This document shows positions 1 through 12,488 of a DNA stretch of 64,000 bases, one piece after another. The DNA is from Xiphophorus maculatus (lineage: Eukaryota > Chordata > Actinopteri > Cyprinodontiformes > Poeciliidae): the NCBI RefSeq assembly GCF_002775205.1, contig NC_036453.1, forward strand, positions 14,340,594-14,404,593, given 5' to 3'. The notes beneath the pieces are model-generated. The model saw only the letters and a list, made by a program, of their open reading frames with translations, did no database searches and was not told the DNA's origin. A program made the position numbers and the translations under genes. The first letter of the stretch is position 1. Each line of letters begins with the position of its first letter.

Positions 1-282
1 AATGCAACACTGCAGAGCTTCCTGTGAGGACGCAGTGCAGATCATGACTCAGCAGAGAGACGAGTCCCTGAGTGGACCGTCCTCATCACCGTCCTGAGCC
101 TGTTGGAAAATGGAAACTCAGCCTGAGACAAACTCCCCACATTATTGAAGAGAAAACAGCTGAGCTGGTCTGGTCCGGTCCGGTCTGTCAGATAACCAGG
201 CTGCAGGTCCTATGAGACTGAGTTTACTCTAGATGTTGAAGCAACCATGTTTTAAGAGTCCAGAGGAACCGGGTCGGGTTCA

Positions 283-745
283 GAGTCAAACCAACCAAAC
301 CCTTTGAGCAACCTGTTCCTCTCCTGGCCTGTGGGGGCGCCGCACCAACAACCACTGAAGGAAACGACACAAAAACCTCTGAAGATGCTGAGAGCAACTT
401 CCTTCTTCACCAAATGCAAACTAAAATGGAGGCGTCAAATTTCAGTGGTTGGAGGATTTCTCTTTAGTCTTTGCTTAAAAACCATGAGCCATTTCTCCTG
501 CTAGCGCTAGGTTAGCACGTTTGTTTTGGTTGTATTTACCCAGAATGCCCTGCACCGTAGTCCACTTCCTGCTTTTGGAGCAGTCTCCGGTTCGCTTGGC
601 GTTCACATATACATTCAAACCGAACCAGAGTTCACTTCAACCGAACCCAGACCAAAATTATAGGACCAGAGGTCAGAGGTCGATTAGCATTCAGACCTCA
701 TCAACCGAACCGGACTTTCTAGGCAAACGGACTGGAGTGGGATTA
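283..745. repeat. Dispersed MITE-like repeat, copy 1
   Basis: About 460 bp that recur at 16851-17314 in the same orientation with scattered differences. The shared block begins at GAGTCAAACCAACCAAACCC and ends near CGGACTTTCTAGGCAAACGG. It lies in the last visible intron of adra1b. No transposase reading frame is visible. It is probably a non-autonomous DNA transposon; the class is not certain because I see no clear terminal inverted repeats. Confidence 0.7.
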
Positions 746-1536
746 AAGAAGACGGAACAGGGCTGGTGGAAAGTGTTCGGTTTGGATCCAGTTCTTTTAA
801 AGACGTAAAACTTTGGTAATTAGTTTGTTGAAATGAAAAACAGAACAGATGATTAGAATAACCTGTTGCTGGTGGTTTGAGTTTATTAAATCCTCCTCAG
901 TACTCAGATGATCCGTGTGGCAGCACAGATCTCACAAACTGTTTACAAACCGCTTCCTGTCTGCTGGGATCGGCTGGATCTAGAGTGATAAACTTCCATG
1001 ATGTGGGAAATAAACTTCCTGGTGAGGAAACTGGACCAGTTTCAGGTTCTTTTCTGTGAAAGTTGGTGAGCCGCAGCTGAGACTATTCCAGACATTCAGC
1101 ATCAGTCGGCTCTTATTGGGGTAAAAATGGCTCTGGTTTCATCCTGGAAACACGGTGAGGCCTGCTGAGAGAACTATGGGCCCACAGCTAACAGCTTTCA
1201 GTGTAGAACCAGAGGAAATTATGTTTGCTCCGGATTGATGGGAGGCGGCGTGTCGGACTGATTTTCAGCTGGACTTCTTGTTTCTCCTCTAATGAAGCGC
1301 CTCAGTTCTGCTGTGACGGGTTCTGACCCAGAAACAGATGTATCAAAGTGAGAAAATAACATCCCACCTCCGATAATAATCTCATTAAGAATCTCTAATG
1401 TTTACTCTACTTTGACTTTTACTTCTGAAGGTTATGAAAAGCTGGACTGAACAACATTTTCAGTCCCTTTGACACATTTTTTGTCAGCTAATAGACAAAT
1501 AGAAGATCTTTGATGGATGATCTGTTGAAGACACTT

Positions 1537-1572
1537 CAGTCTTTTTTAATCTCTATAGATTAAAAAAGACTG
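1537..1572. repeat. Perfect 16-bp inverted repeat (hairpin)
   Basis: Arms CAGTCTTTTTTAATCT (1537-1552) and AGATTAAAAAAGACTG (1557-1572) are perfectly complementary around a 4-nt loop. It lies in the adra1b intron about 100 bp downstream (in the gene's direction) of the TM6 exon donor. Function unknown. Confidence 0.85.
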
Positions 1573-1672
1573 TTTCTGGCTGACTTCAGCTAACACCTCT
1601 GCAGACCCCACACATACTGGATATGGCCTGTCTGGTTTAGATGAACCAATCAGCATTGTTGTATAGACTTAC

Positions 1673-2066
1673 TGATGGGCAGAACCAGGAAGAAGGGCAG
1701 CCAGCAGAGGATGAACATGCCCACCACCACGCCCAGCGTCTTGGCAGCTTTCTTCTCTCGTGAGAACTTGAGCAGCTTGACGGTGAGAGCGCCCCGGCCG
1801 GCCGAGGCTCCGCCCCCTGCGGCCTTGGCGGGAGGGCAGAGGTCGTGGATCTGCTGGTTCCGGCAGTGGATCCTGAGGGTGAGCTCGTTGGAGTCCTCGG
1901 CGCGGTCCCTCATCATGCCGGCCTCCAGGTTCCTGGTGGTGCGCTTGGCCACCACGTAGACGCGGCAGTACATGGCCAGGATGACGGCCAGCGGGATGTA
2001 GAAGGACCCCAGCGACGAGAACAGGGCGTAGAAAGGCTCCTCTGTGATCACACACACCGTGTCATC

Positions 2067-2102
<36 letters not shown>

Positions 2103-5100
2103 CGGAACTTTAGCCTGACCTTTCACCTCTCAGTACCCTGGAGAACACCTGCTGCTGGTTTTCACACTGAGGAGAGTCATCTAAATAAACATCAGAAGAT
2201 AAAAGTGTCTTAAAGAGAATAGATTTATATCCTGACTGAAATGATTCATCATGATTAATGGATTATTGAAATAATCAACTAATTTACTAATGGATTAACC
2301 GTTATCTGGATTATACAGACTCTAAAAAGGCCATTAGCTGAAAGGACAATACTCAGAGCAGAAGTTAAAGTATCGTGTGTTTTATAGCACAGTTAAGTAA
2401 TTATGCTAACTTCAGTTGGTTTAAAAATGCTAAATACTGTGTATCAAATATGACTTAAAAGAAATTTTACTTCCTGATTTAATTCCTTGAAATTGCACCT
2501 TTGTCTCTTTGTCTGTACCTGAAGTTCTGCCCAATATGGCTCCTCTATTAACCCTTTAATAACGTTTTTACCAGCGTTGCTCAGAGAAGTAACTCCTGTA
2601 ATGAGCTCAGCAGTTCCACCAGCTGTTTGCTAATTACTGCTGGCTAGTCTGAAGGTGCTGAGTGGGGGGAGGAGCTGCGTCTCTAAGGCGGGGCTAAGCC
2701 CACTCAGGCGTTTTGAACAGCTAAACGGTTGCTATAGAGATTGACGGATTTTTCAAGAATGAAAAAAATCAAAACAACACGGCAAGTTTGATTTTAATGA
2801 GGCAAAAAACATTATGACACCTATTGAGTCCGGTTATTGATCAGTTAATCCATAATTAATCCCCAGATCAATACAATGTATTGATGTTCAATCCAGCAGA
2901 AAGTTTGATATTTGAAAAAGGTTTTAGCTGCAGAGGCATCCTTTGCTCTAAAGGAATGCTGTTATTTGCTTTTACACAATAAAAAGTTTATTTTATAATT
3001 TCTATAAATGTTTGTATTTTTTTATTAAGATTTATTTATTTGCGTATTTTAATGCGTTGTTCATATCTAAAATAAAATAAGTTGTTAAATAAGAAATCTG
3101 CAGAATGAGAACTTTTGGGGGGGGTTTTACAGTAAATTGTCAAAATAATCGATTCCAAAACAACCATTAGATGCAGCCCCAATGTATAATTTTGACCCTG
3201 TTTGGATTATTTAAATCCAGTAATCTAAACAGTAATCTGCACAGGGTTCCTGTTAAACTGTCTCATCAACCGACTGAGGATGAAGACCAGAACCAGAAAA
3301 TCCTTAAAGGTCCAAAATAACCTGAGCTTCAGGTCAGGATGAGAGGAGATGAGTCACCTGGTTTTCTTTATCAATCACAGAAAGAAGAAACAATGTTACC
3401 AAACGGAAAATATCATCAGTAAAATAATTTGATCAGTTTTTACTGATCTCCAGGTTTTTGAGATTAAAAAAAAACCCAGATTTGCTGAAGATGAAGGTGG
3501 GTGGAGGACTGAAGCTTCTGCTTCTGACCCACAGAGGAATTCAGAGACGTATGAACAGACGAAGAACCGTCTGCTGATGATCCACAAACAGATTCTGGGA
3601 ACTAGTTCATCTGCTGCTAAAAGAACCTGAACCGTCTGGAACTGGAACGACTCAAAACTCACCAACACAGATAGAAATACAGATAATAAGCAATACTGAC
3701 ACAGCAACGCTGTCAGTATTGATAACTAATACAGAGAGATAAAGAGATAATATTTAATCCTAAAGTATTAAAAAGTAACATACTGAACAACCAGGAGGGT
3801 TAGATCCTGATTTCTGTTTCAACTCATCAGGTTAAAACAGCATTTAAAAATTAGAAATATTATTTCCTGCAGCTTATTATCTTACTTAAATGTTAGTTTT
3901 TAATAATTTAACAACTTTTAAATTTAATATAATTTATTAATCCCATCTAAAAAATTAATGTGTAGAATATGAGGAAAATAATAAAAACAGAGATTAACCT
4001 CACAGTGAAGTTTTCATCTGTTTATATTTTTATAAATGTTTTTCTGTTTCTGTTAAATGATAGATAATCTTTAACTTGTTTTTGATCATATTGTCTCATC
4101 GTTTACCGTTTGTGTTTCCAGGTTGATATTATTGTAGGATGTTCATATAAACTTATTCTTGTTCGTACTGATTTGACCTGATTCTTCTGGCTGGTGGTTC
4201 ATGTTTCAGAGTGACGCAGCCTGAATCAATCTGAGGAGAGATTAGGGTGATGGTACAGAGCCTCCTTTCTTCACCACAGAGTAACCATGACAACTAGAGA
4301 AACAAAGAAATACTGACTTTCCCATTAATCATTTTAAAAAAGACATTTTTATAAAATACATTAATAAAAAGTGATTTTTTTCCCCCCTAAAATGAGTTCC
4401 TGTGTTTATCATTTTATCAGCTTTTGAGGCTCCAGGTGTATGAATATTTATGGGCTCATCTGTTTTTCCTCAATGCAAAAATGAAAATCCCCACCTTGAG
4501 TTGGAACCCTGAACACATCCAAAGGTTAAACTCTGTAAATGTGGTGATGAATTGAGGTGATAAAACAGCTAACAGAGTCTGGCCTCTAGTCACCATTCAG
4601 TTTTTATTCTGACTTGTGTCTGAATGAGGCAGAAACAAAAACAGCTGATCCCACCGGAGGAGGAAAAAGCTGCTAAATGATTTGAGTCTTCAGCTGTGGA
4701 GAAAATCTCAGTAATATTTAACTCAGTTTCCAGAGGATGAATGAACTCTTTGTTTTTCCGACGCTGTTTGCTAAAATGAGATGAAAACATGATGAGCCAA
4801 TGTGACTGTGCGACCACCCACAGTGACGTGTGTGTTGGATTATTTCAGCTCGTCTCTCTGTGGAAACGAAGTTTCCCTGAACGCCTCGACGCTCACAGCC
4901 TCAGAGGTCAGAACTGACCGTCCATCAGACGAACGAAAGAGCAACACACTCACAGCAAATATAAACATTATAAAACATTCTTTATCTGAAAATCTGTTCC
5001 GCCATAAGCTTCACTGTCTGTGAATGAACCTATTAATCACCTTTTGAATCCAGTTATTAAATAATCACAGTATTGAAGTTCAGGTCTGAGCTTCTTCATG

Positions 5101-8100
5101 TTCTGAGGATTTTTTAGCTACAAATATGGAGATACATTTGTCTCAGTATTATTTAATCAAACAAAAACTAATCTCAATTTTTAAAAGTTGTGTGCAGAAC
5201 GTGATAATAGTGCAAACTGGCTGCAGCATTAATATCATCTACATACAGATCTGTTTACATCCATGATGGAAATAAACTGAGATGAATCCAGTAAATAGTT
5301 TCCTCTGGTTTCTGGACCTGGAGCGTGAAAGCATTTAATAAATATCTGATGTTGTTCTTATCCTGTTCCAGTCAGACGGTTCTGATCTGGTCCAAACGGG
5401 CCCGGTGTTACCTGTGACGGCGGCTGCTTCCAGCCCAGCAGCGGCCCGATGGAGATGACCAGCGCCAGGATCCAGACTCCCAGCATGGCCAGCAGCGCGC
5501 GCCTCCTGGTGACCACCATGGGGTACTGCAGTGGGTAGCGCACGCCCACGTAGCGGTCGATGGAGATGACGCAGAGCGACATGATGGAGGCCGTGCAGCA
5601 CAGCACGTCCACCGCCGCCCAGATGTCACAGAAGATCCGACCAAACACCCAGTAGCCAAGAACCTGCAGGAACCAGGAGGAACGTCAGAGAGACTGGCCC
5701 ACCGCACCGTTCAGATTCACACACAACGCTTCAGGGATGTTCTGCTGGTTTTAAACCAGTCCCACCGGTTCTGTGAGGATAACCAGTAGGCTTCTGAACT
5801 GGAACAAAGTTTTTAAAGAATCCGTTGGACCTGAACAGAAAAAACATTTAGTTCAGCCTACATGGTGATGTGTGTGTGTGTTTGATATGGCTGTGTGTGT
5901 TTTAGAGTTTAGTTTTATTATCTTTGTTTTATAAAATGTCTCGTATGAAATGTCCATTTTGTGTGAATTTAAAACAAAGTTTCTACTGTACAGGCCTGTC
6001 ACCATAACACATTAATCCTGGACGATAAATCGTCCCAAATTATCATGATAAACGATAATATTGTTGTTTTGAGACAATTTTCAAGTTATATTATAGGTAA
6101 GATCAAAGATCAATAAACTATGAAATCTAATAAACATTTAGCACTGAGAGATCTGGAAGACATTTAGATATCCAAAACAAATAAACAAAACAACAGAAAC
6201 AACAAATAAAATTAATTATTAAATTAAACAAAATTATCCTTCAAATAAAAGAGAAATCTAAACACCAGAGTGAAAACTTTTATTATCCGGTTTTTGGTAG
6301 ACGGAGAAACAATAAATCATGGAAATTATTGAGTTAATTTTAATTTATCCTGTTAGTTATTGATTTATTGCTTTTTGCAACAGGTTTATTACTGTATGTT
6401 AAATGATGTAAAATTATTTACCTATTAGTTCTGGATTTAGCTCCATGAATCTTCTGACCATCTTTACTGTCCCCCACAGCATGATGCTGCCACCACCAAA
6501 ACAAATCAGTCTTTGGTTCCGAAACTGAACAAACTTGAGCTTTTGACCAGCCAATGGTACCATGGGATAAAATGTCCCAGAAATGATCATAATAAAAGAT
6601 TTTATTGACATTTTGAGACAATTTTTAACTAATATAATCATAAAATGAGAATAATGCAAGATCCTGTTTTTGCTAATCCGCAGTCACAGCGTGGTTCAAA
6701 GGTGAGGAATCGCTGCTGATGTTTCCTCTTCAGGATGAACCGGCGGCCATGTTGGCTGGAACAGAAACATTTACTGAGTTTGTTTCTGGGCTGGATCAAA
6801 AAATGAACCGTCTGGCCTAAAATAGAATAGAAAGGTGCGTGTGGATGTGCAGGTTGTGTGTTTCCTGCAGCTGGTCTTCATTACGCCGATTCTTTAAAAC
6901 GAGTCAACAACTGTTTCCAAACAGAGCCGTTCTGTCTGCCGTCAGCTAATGGAATAATCTGATCTGCTGCTGAAGCCAAAAGTCATCTGAGGAAACAGAT
7001 ATTTCACATTTTTACACAAACTGATTAAATCGCTTCAACTCAAATGATTTCTGTTTTCACCTCTTTTATTTTCCTCCATCTGGGTGCAACTAATTATATC
7101 ATTATTATTGTTATTATTGTTATTATTACTGCATTTACAGTAACAGTTCCCCCTACTACAGCATTACAAGTAACACCAACAGGATGTTAGTATTTCTACA
7201 AACGTTACATGTTTATGTTATTGTTCGAAAAGCTGCAAAACACAACAAATTATAATTATTATTGTAATATCAAAATATGCATAATCATAACACCGAAGCA
7301 TTGCTTGGATATAATATATGGCAGGCTGACATTTCAGCTGACATTTCCTTTCAACTTTCAGACAGTGGTGAAGCGTAACCATGGCAATGCTTTGTTTTAC
7401 GACGGGGAGCAGCTGATTAGCATTTCTACAGCTAAAATAATCCCTGAACTTTGACCCTGAAGAGTCTTCCAGGGCCGATCATCTCGTCTCCCAGACTCCA
7501 GCATCTCCAACCAGAGAGGAGCGGCTGAAGCAAAGGAGGCCGAGCAGCAGCTGATGATGTCTTAAAGGATATGCTGGTGTTAGCATGTCGTTACAGTCAT
7601 TAGCCTGTTAGACAGCAACAGTCTTCAGTCAGAGGCCTGTTCAGAGCCGTAGCTGGACTGAGTGCTACAGGAAATCCTTCCAGCTCAGAGCATCGCCATC
7701 AGCAGAGACCTGGTGAAACCAGTTCTGATCAAATTTTGTTTCCTTTTGGGATAAATGAAGGATTTTTATTCATCTGTTTTTGTTCTATTGCTTTATTAAT
7801 TTGGAGCCATTTAAAAAGAAGAAACGTGCATGTATATAAAATATACACATACACTCATCTGGTTGCCACAGTGATTTCAGATTTGGTCACTTTTCTACAT
7901 CATACAGCTAATAAATACTATTTATTATATGTTAAAATATAAATAAAATATACTATTCCTACATGTTTATTACAATAAGATATATTGAATTGATTTGAAT
8001 TTAATTAAAGGATTTATTCAATGTTAAAATGAATTGCTATTTTAGATTTCCAGGTTGCTGTGCAGCCATAATTATTACACTTGTTACATTTGCATTTATC

Positions 8101-8700
8101 TCACTAATATTAGCAATATGGTACAATAAATGCTGACATTTTCCATGTCTTTGTTATTATTATTATTATTAATGTTATCTTTTCCAATCTTGTTTTCTCA
8201 GCCACATAAAAAGGAAACCAAACAATTGAGTTTAAAGCAGAACTAAATATTGCTATTTTTCACCTTTACTGTAATTTTACCAATTTATTCAATATAAAAA
8301 TAACTTTTCCTACTTTCTGGGTTTCGCTGGAGCTGTTCAGAGCTGAAAGTTAACAGGTATATAATCCATAATTATCAGAGACTGATCGATCAGTGTTGCG
8401 TTCACTGACCTCCAGGGTGGCGGACACGGGCAGCACGGTGGTGCCCAGCAGCAGGTCCGCCATGGCCAGGTTGATGATGAAGTAGTTGGTGGGGGTCCGC
8501 AGGTGCCGGTTGCAGACCACCGACAGGATGACCAGGATGTTCCCCACGATGGCGAACATGATGAAGGAGGCCAGCACCATTCCGACCGGCACCGCCCGGC
8601 TCAGGTCCAGTGGAGCGGCGGGGTCCGGCGGCCCGGTCCGATTGGAGGAGGAGTTCTGGTGGAACAGGTCCGGCAGGGAGCCGTTAGTCCGCAGACTCAT
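1673..8700 (-). CDS. adra1b: Alpha-1B adrenergic receptor, partial (3 coding exons; last exon outside window)
   Basis: A class A GPCR for noradrenaline and adrenaline that couples to Gq at the plasma membrane. Exons read on the minus strand: 8700-8410 (97 codons, ATG at 8700; two N-glycosylation sites, TM1, TM2), 5663-5412 (84 codons, TM3-TM4) and 2066-1673 (394 nt, TM5, third loop, TM6). Visible landmarks are [18 protein letters not shown] in TM2, WAAVDVLCC with the amine-binding Asp in TM3, [15 protein letters not shown] (DRY box), [18 protein letters not shown] in TM5, [14 protein letters not shown] and FILCWLPFF in TM6. The TM2 wording fits ADRA1B better than ADRA1A or ADRA1D. Introns 1 and 2 are phase 0; the third donor (CCCATCA|gtaagt, phase 1) sits at the usual TM6 intron of this family. 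I found no TM7/C-tail exon in 1-1672, so it must lie to the left. In mammals everything before the TM6 intron is one exon; here it is three. Which teleost duplicate (a or b) this is cannot be told. Confidence 0.95.
2071..2100. repeat. (AC)15 microsatellite forming the adra1b exon 3 splice acceptor
   Basis: Fifteen AC units on the plus strand. On the gene strand this is (GT)15 followed directly by GCAG and the first exon base (GATGACACGG). The repeat therefore takes the place of the polypyrimidine tract of this 3' splice site. Confidence 0.95.
2425..2820 (+). repeat. MITE copy related to the element at 19875-20405
   Basis: The order of short shared blocks matches the 19875-20405 element: ATGACTTAAAAGAAATTT, CCTTGAAATTG, GCAGTTCCACCAG, a GGGGGGAGGAGCTGCG-type segment, and GAGATTGACGGATTTTTC near the end. 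The terminal repeats are worn. It is a diverged copy in an adra1b intron. Confidence 0.6.
5990..6400 (+). repeat. Dispersed fish repeat with GATAAAT/GTCCCA motifs
   Basis: The segment starts AGGCCTGTCACCATAAC, then GGACGATAAATCGTCCCA and GATAATATTGTTGTTTTGAGAC. A related segment occurs in reverse orientation at 27260-27375, and another fragment at about 6555-6640. It is a non-coding dispersed repeat, probably a DNA-transposon derivative, and only a fragment. Confidence 0.55.
6430..6560 (-). mobile_element. Tc1/mariner-like transposase scrap
   Basis: On the minus strand the sequence encodes a short stretch with GGGSIMLWG, the glycine-rich tract typical of Tc1-family transposases, before similarity stops. 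It is a small remnant in an adra1b intron. Confidence 0.45.
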
Positions 8701-9150
8701 GCTGGGAAGCGGTCAGATGTTTAAATGGAAAAGAACGTTCACTGCGGATAACAGCGGGACTTACTTTGATCCAGTCAGGGGAAGGGGGGGAGGGGAGGGG
8801 GGGGACTCTTTAAATGTGTTTTAGAGTCCAAACCGCTCCGGTTCCGCTAGTTTAAAAAGAGTTTTTGGATGAAAACTTGTAAAAAAGAGAGAAATGACCC
8901 GCTTCTGGTTCTGGTTAAATCCCGGGCTGAGCTGGGCGCTCGTGCGGAGCTCGCTCGGTTTGAGCGGGAGGCGCGCGCTGTGCAGCGGCAGGTGGAGGCT
9001 CGGGTCCGCTCGGGTCCATTCGGACTCCTTCGGGGGGCTTGGGGCTCTGCGGAGCGGCTGGCGGGCTCCTGCCGGCCCAGCGGAGCTCCTCCTCGGCTTG
9101 AGCTGCTGATTCAGGCGCAGGGAGAAGATCTGCGTCTCCTTTTATGGTCC
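8701..9150 (-). promoter_or_regulatory. Putative adra1b 5' UTR and GC-rich promoter
   Basis: Directly upstream of the adra1b start codon the sequence becomes GC- and CpG-rich (about 8920-9110), unlike the AT-rich surroundings. On the minus strand a TATA-like CCATAAAAGG lies at 9148-9139, which would put transcription start near 9110 and give a 5' UTR of about 400 nt. Long ORFs across this block on both strands look like by-products of GC richness. The assignment is inferred from position and composition. Confidence 0.45.
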
Positions 9151-12100
9151 AAGTGTTTAATGTGGGAAAGTTGGGAGAGATGAGGGGGAAAAAGGCAGAG
9201 ACACTGAAACACACTCAGCTGCATCACTCCCTCCCAGAGGCAGAGCGGGACTCATCTGATGTCAAGATGCAGCTTCAATTTAAACCTGCAGCCATAAACT
9301 ACAATGTTTTACTGGGATTTTATGTGACAGACCAAAAGGGTAAACAGCTGTGACGATTGCTTTTCAATCTGAAAAGTGTGGACGGTCCTGGTGGTACTGC
9401 AGGGACTGATGGATTGATCAATGATTGGGATGTTGTACCAAAACAGCAATCAATTTCTGCACATAATCCAGCTGAATTAAAGTAATTTAGAGCCATAAAT
9501 GTTACATAAATTTTTTTTTTTAAACTGATAAATGCCTATTTAAGAAAATTGTGATTCGTCCCCCATTTTATCGCTATTTTTAGGCATTTAAATAAAGAAA
9601 AACTTAAAACTTTTCCCAAAAGAAGATGGATGCATTTTCTTCTATGGGGTGTTAACATTTGTGGAAAATATTTAATTAAAAATGGCATAAAACAAGATCT
9701 TAGACAGCACAACTGGTACTTTTAGTGTAATTTATTTGTGGAAATTCATTGCAATTGTCACTTAAACAAAATTATATTTAAAAAAAAAAAAAACCTGCCT
9801 AAAACACGCTCCATGTGCAGAGAGTATAACCTTTAGTGAATCCTCAGTAAAGCAACAAAACGTGTGACTGATTCTTCCTGCTGAGTGCCAGTTTCAGGAA
9901 CAAAATGTTTCTAATGTTTCACATCTTTAGTAAAACATAATTTCTTCCTTGTTTGTGTTTCATACTAAATCTATAAGAAATAAGGAATGAATTGTGGCAC
10001 AAACAGAAAAGAGAACCAGATTTTTGACTATAACCAACACAAATCAATGCAATCAAATATCAGACTGGTGGTAGTTTATTAAAATAGCTTTATTCGTAAC
10101 TCAGGAGCGCCTTCTGTTTGCTGCTCTGCATCTCATCCTCCTACGTTAAAGTCGGCATATTTCATGTTCCAGAGTCTGTTTCTCTGCAGACACCAGGCTT
10201 CAGCCTCCAAGTGAATAATTCAGTGACTGTAATTAACTCCTCATAATGGAGAGCAGAGGAAGGTTCGCCACTCATTTAATATCACTCGGTGCGTCGGCTG
10301 TTACAGGAGCAGAGGATGGAGGTATAAAACGTTCCTCTGCTGGAGGTGAGCCAGCAAATAAAACCTGATATAGAGAAAAGCCTCAAACTGCAAACAATTT
10401 CCTTCAGACGCTCAAAGCTTCGTAACCACAGCCGCATTCTCAGGGCCAGTTCAGTTTGGTTTAAGTTTATTTAATCATTTACACGTTTCTGCAGGTTTGG
10501 ATGACTGTTCGGGTTTTGGTGCTTAAAGATTTTTTTTATTCTAATTGTGTTGGCTTCAACAGGAAATGTCAACGTTTCTCTTTTACTCCAGAACTCCATC
10601 TCTCTGTGATCCAGCATAGCAGCCTAATTTATGAGTGATCAGTTGTTTCCCACGGTCCACATAAAAATATTTGGCCATACCACAGAAAATATGAATATTT
10701 TTGGTGTTAAAGGGGACCTGTTATGCTCTATTTTATGCAAGTTGCTATATCTGTATGGGCAAATAAACATTTTTATTACATTTTTTTGCACAAAATCCTC
10801 CTCAGATAGTCAGAGCAGTAGAGCTCAAGGTTAGAATAGTTCAGGTTTTGGGTGTCTTTGGGTTTTAGACACCCAAATTACAGAACAAACACTTTCAAAA
10901 CGAAAAGTGACTTCTGCATAGCAGGCACTGTTCAAACTTACCAGGGTTTCTTCTGCTAATTTATAATGTTTAAGTGATTAAAAGCTTTCTATGGTGTTTT
11001 CAACCACATGTCATGATATGGTTCAAAATGCGGCCGTTACATCAAGAGATGCCATTCGTTGTGTTACTTAATGTTTATTGGTTCATCTCAACTGATTCTT
11101 TTCTTCGAATGCCTAAAATTCAAAACTAATCTGAGTTCAAAATTGGTCCATTTATGGAAACCAGTTCAGTCCAGTTCAGGTTGTTTGACCTGAACCACAG
11201 CAGAAAATGTGATTTTCTTTTCCCGTCTGCTGAATGGATGGATGAATTTACCCTCACACCCCCACCGTAGAGGATAAAGTACTAATTTAATTCTAAAGTT
11301 AAAGTAATTTCTAAAAGACCAGCTTGATTCAACATAATTGGCTCTAAATAATTGGATGAATTTGATTGTATTTGACCTTTCACCCCTTCACTAGAAGAGT
11401 TAAAGCCATTCACTGAGTGATTCTGTTTACTGCTGTAAAGTTGGCTTTACCAACAAGCTTTAAAATTCATGCGCATTTTATTGCATTTTGCTCAAACAGC
11501 CGCAGGCAAGGTTGTGTTAATTAAATGCAGTCAGGTAATAGTGAACAGTTGTTTTAATTATCAGCATGCAGGACAGTTATTTCCTTTTCTAATTAATGTC
11601 TCCCACTTGTAGCCGAACAGATAATATTCTGAATAACATATTCAGGCTTGAGGCAATTTATTATTCAGCCGTGAAAGTTTTAAAACAATAGCCCTAAAAC
11701 TTCATGAAATTATGTCACAAAAACACTCAAGAAACTAGATTTAATATGTAAGATGTGAACTTAAACATTCAGGTTTACATCCATTCATCGTAGACATGAC
11801 GAGTTAATTTGGGACATTTATGGATTAATTTAAACCGTACTAAAACCATAAGAACTGGGTGAACAAGTTGGGATATATTATATAGATATTGTTTCTACTG
11901 ATTATATAATTATGCAATTTGACATTTAGAAAATAAATTCACTTAATGGAAACACGGCAAAAATGTTGTTCCATAAAAAGTTTTGGTGCTCGGTTGAGGT
12001 GGGGGTTTTTTGCGGGGGTTTAGCTAAACTGCGATGTTGCATCACTGCATCACACAAGTCACGTGATAAACAACCAGATGTTACTACTGGTGGAAACGCA

Positions 12101-12448
12101 GAGGAGGAAGACAGGAAGTTGTTGGAGGATGATTCCGCTGCTACTGCGTGTTTTTAAATGACTTATTGTGTGGAAAAAACTTATTCACATGTGGATTAAA
12201 TTGCATTTCCTATTTAATGGAAGCTCAGCAAAACTGTGGGTTTCTTTTTAGCAAAATGTTGACAACGTTTTGCACACATTTATAATGGAAACGATGCATA
12301 GGGTCAAAGTTAGTAAAACAATGTGCAATATTTGGCCAAACGTGTAAAACGCCATGAAGCAATTTGAACCTCAACCTGCACATGTTTGGGATTTATGGAG
12401 GGGAAAGAAACACCAAGGCAGCTCTGTCTCATGTCAGCAGATTCATTC

Positions 12449-12488
12449 AACCTGTTATTAGCATATATGCTAATGCTAATAACAGGTT
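12449..12488. repeat. Perfect 16-bp inverted repeat (hairpin)
   Basis: Arms AACCTGTTATTAGCAT (12449-12464) and ATGCTAATAACAGGTT (12473-12488) are perfect complements around an 8-nt loop. It is followed at once by a second small palindrome, GTTAACATGTTAAC. Intergenic. Confidence 0.85.

Larger units (their letters stand above)
2067..5411 (-). other. adra1b intron between TM4 and TM5 exons
   Basis: A 3.3-kb AT-rich intron flanked by CAG|gtaaca at 5412/5411 and gcag|GAT at 2067/2066. It contains the (AC)15 tract and a MITE copy at about 2425-2820. I see no coding exon inside it. Confidence 0.75.
5664..8409 (-). other. adra1b intron between TM2 and TM3 exons
   Basis: A 2.7-kb intron with donor CTGGAG|gtcagt at 8410/8409 and acceptor cctgcag|GTTCTT at 5664/5663; phase 0. 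The content is AT-rich with transposon debris at 5990-6660 and ATT/TTA microsatellites near 7095-7135 and 8155-8172. No exon is visible in it. Confidence 0.75.

Noticed and set aside
1-1672. Search for the adra1b TM7/C-tail exon
   Set aside because: No FWLGYFNSCLNPIIYP-like frame on the minus strand; the exon must lie left of the window.
8869-9214. Long ORFs on both strands in the GC-rich block upstream of adra1b
   Set aside because: They overlap on opposite strands, are Arg/Ala/Pro-rich as expected from GC composition, and lie where the adra1b promoter and 5' UTR should be.
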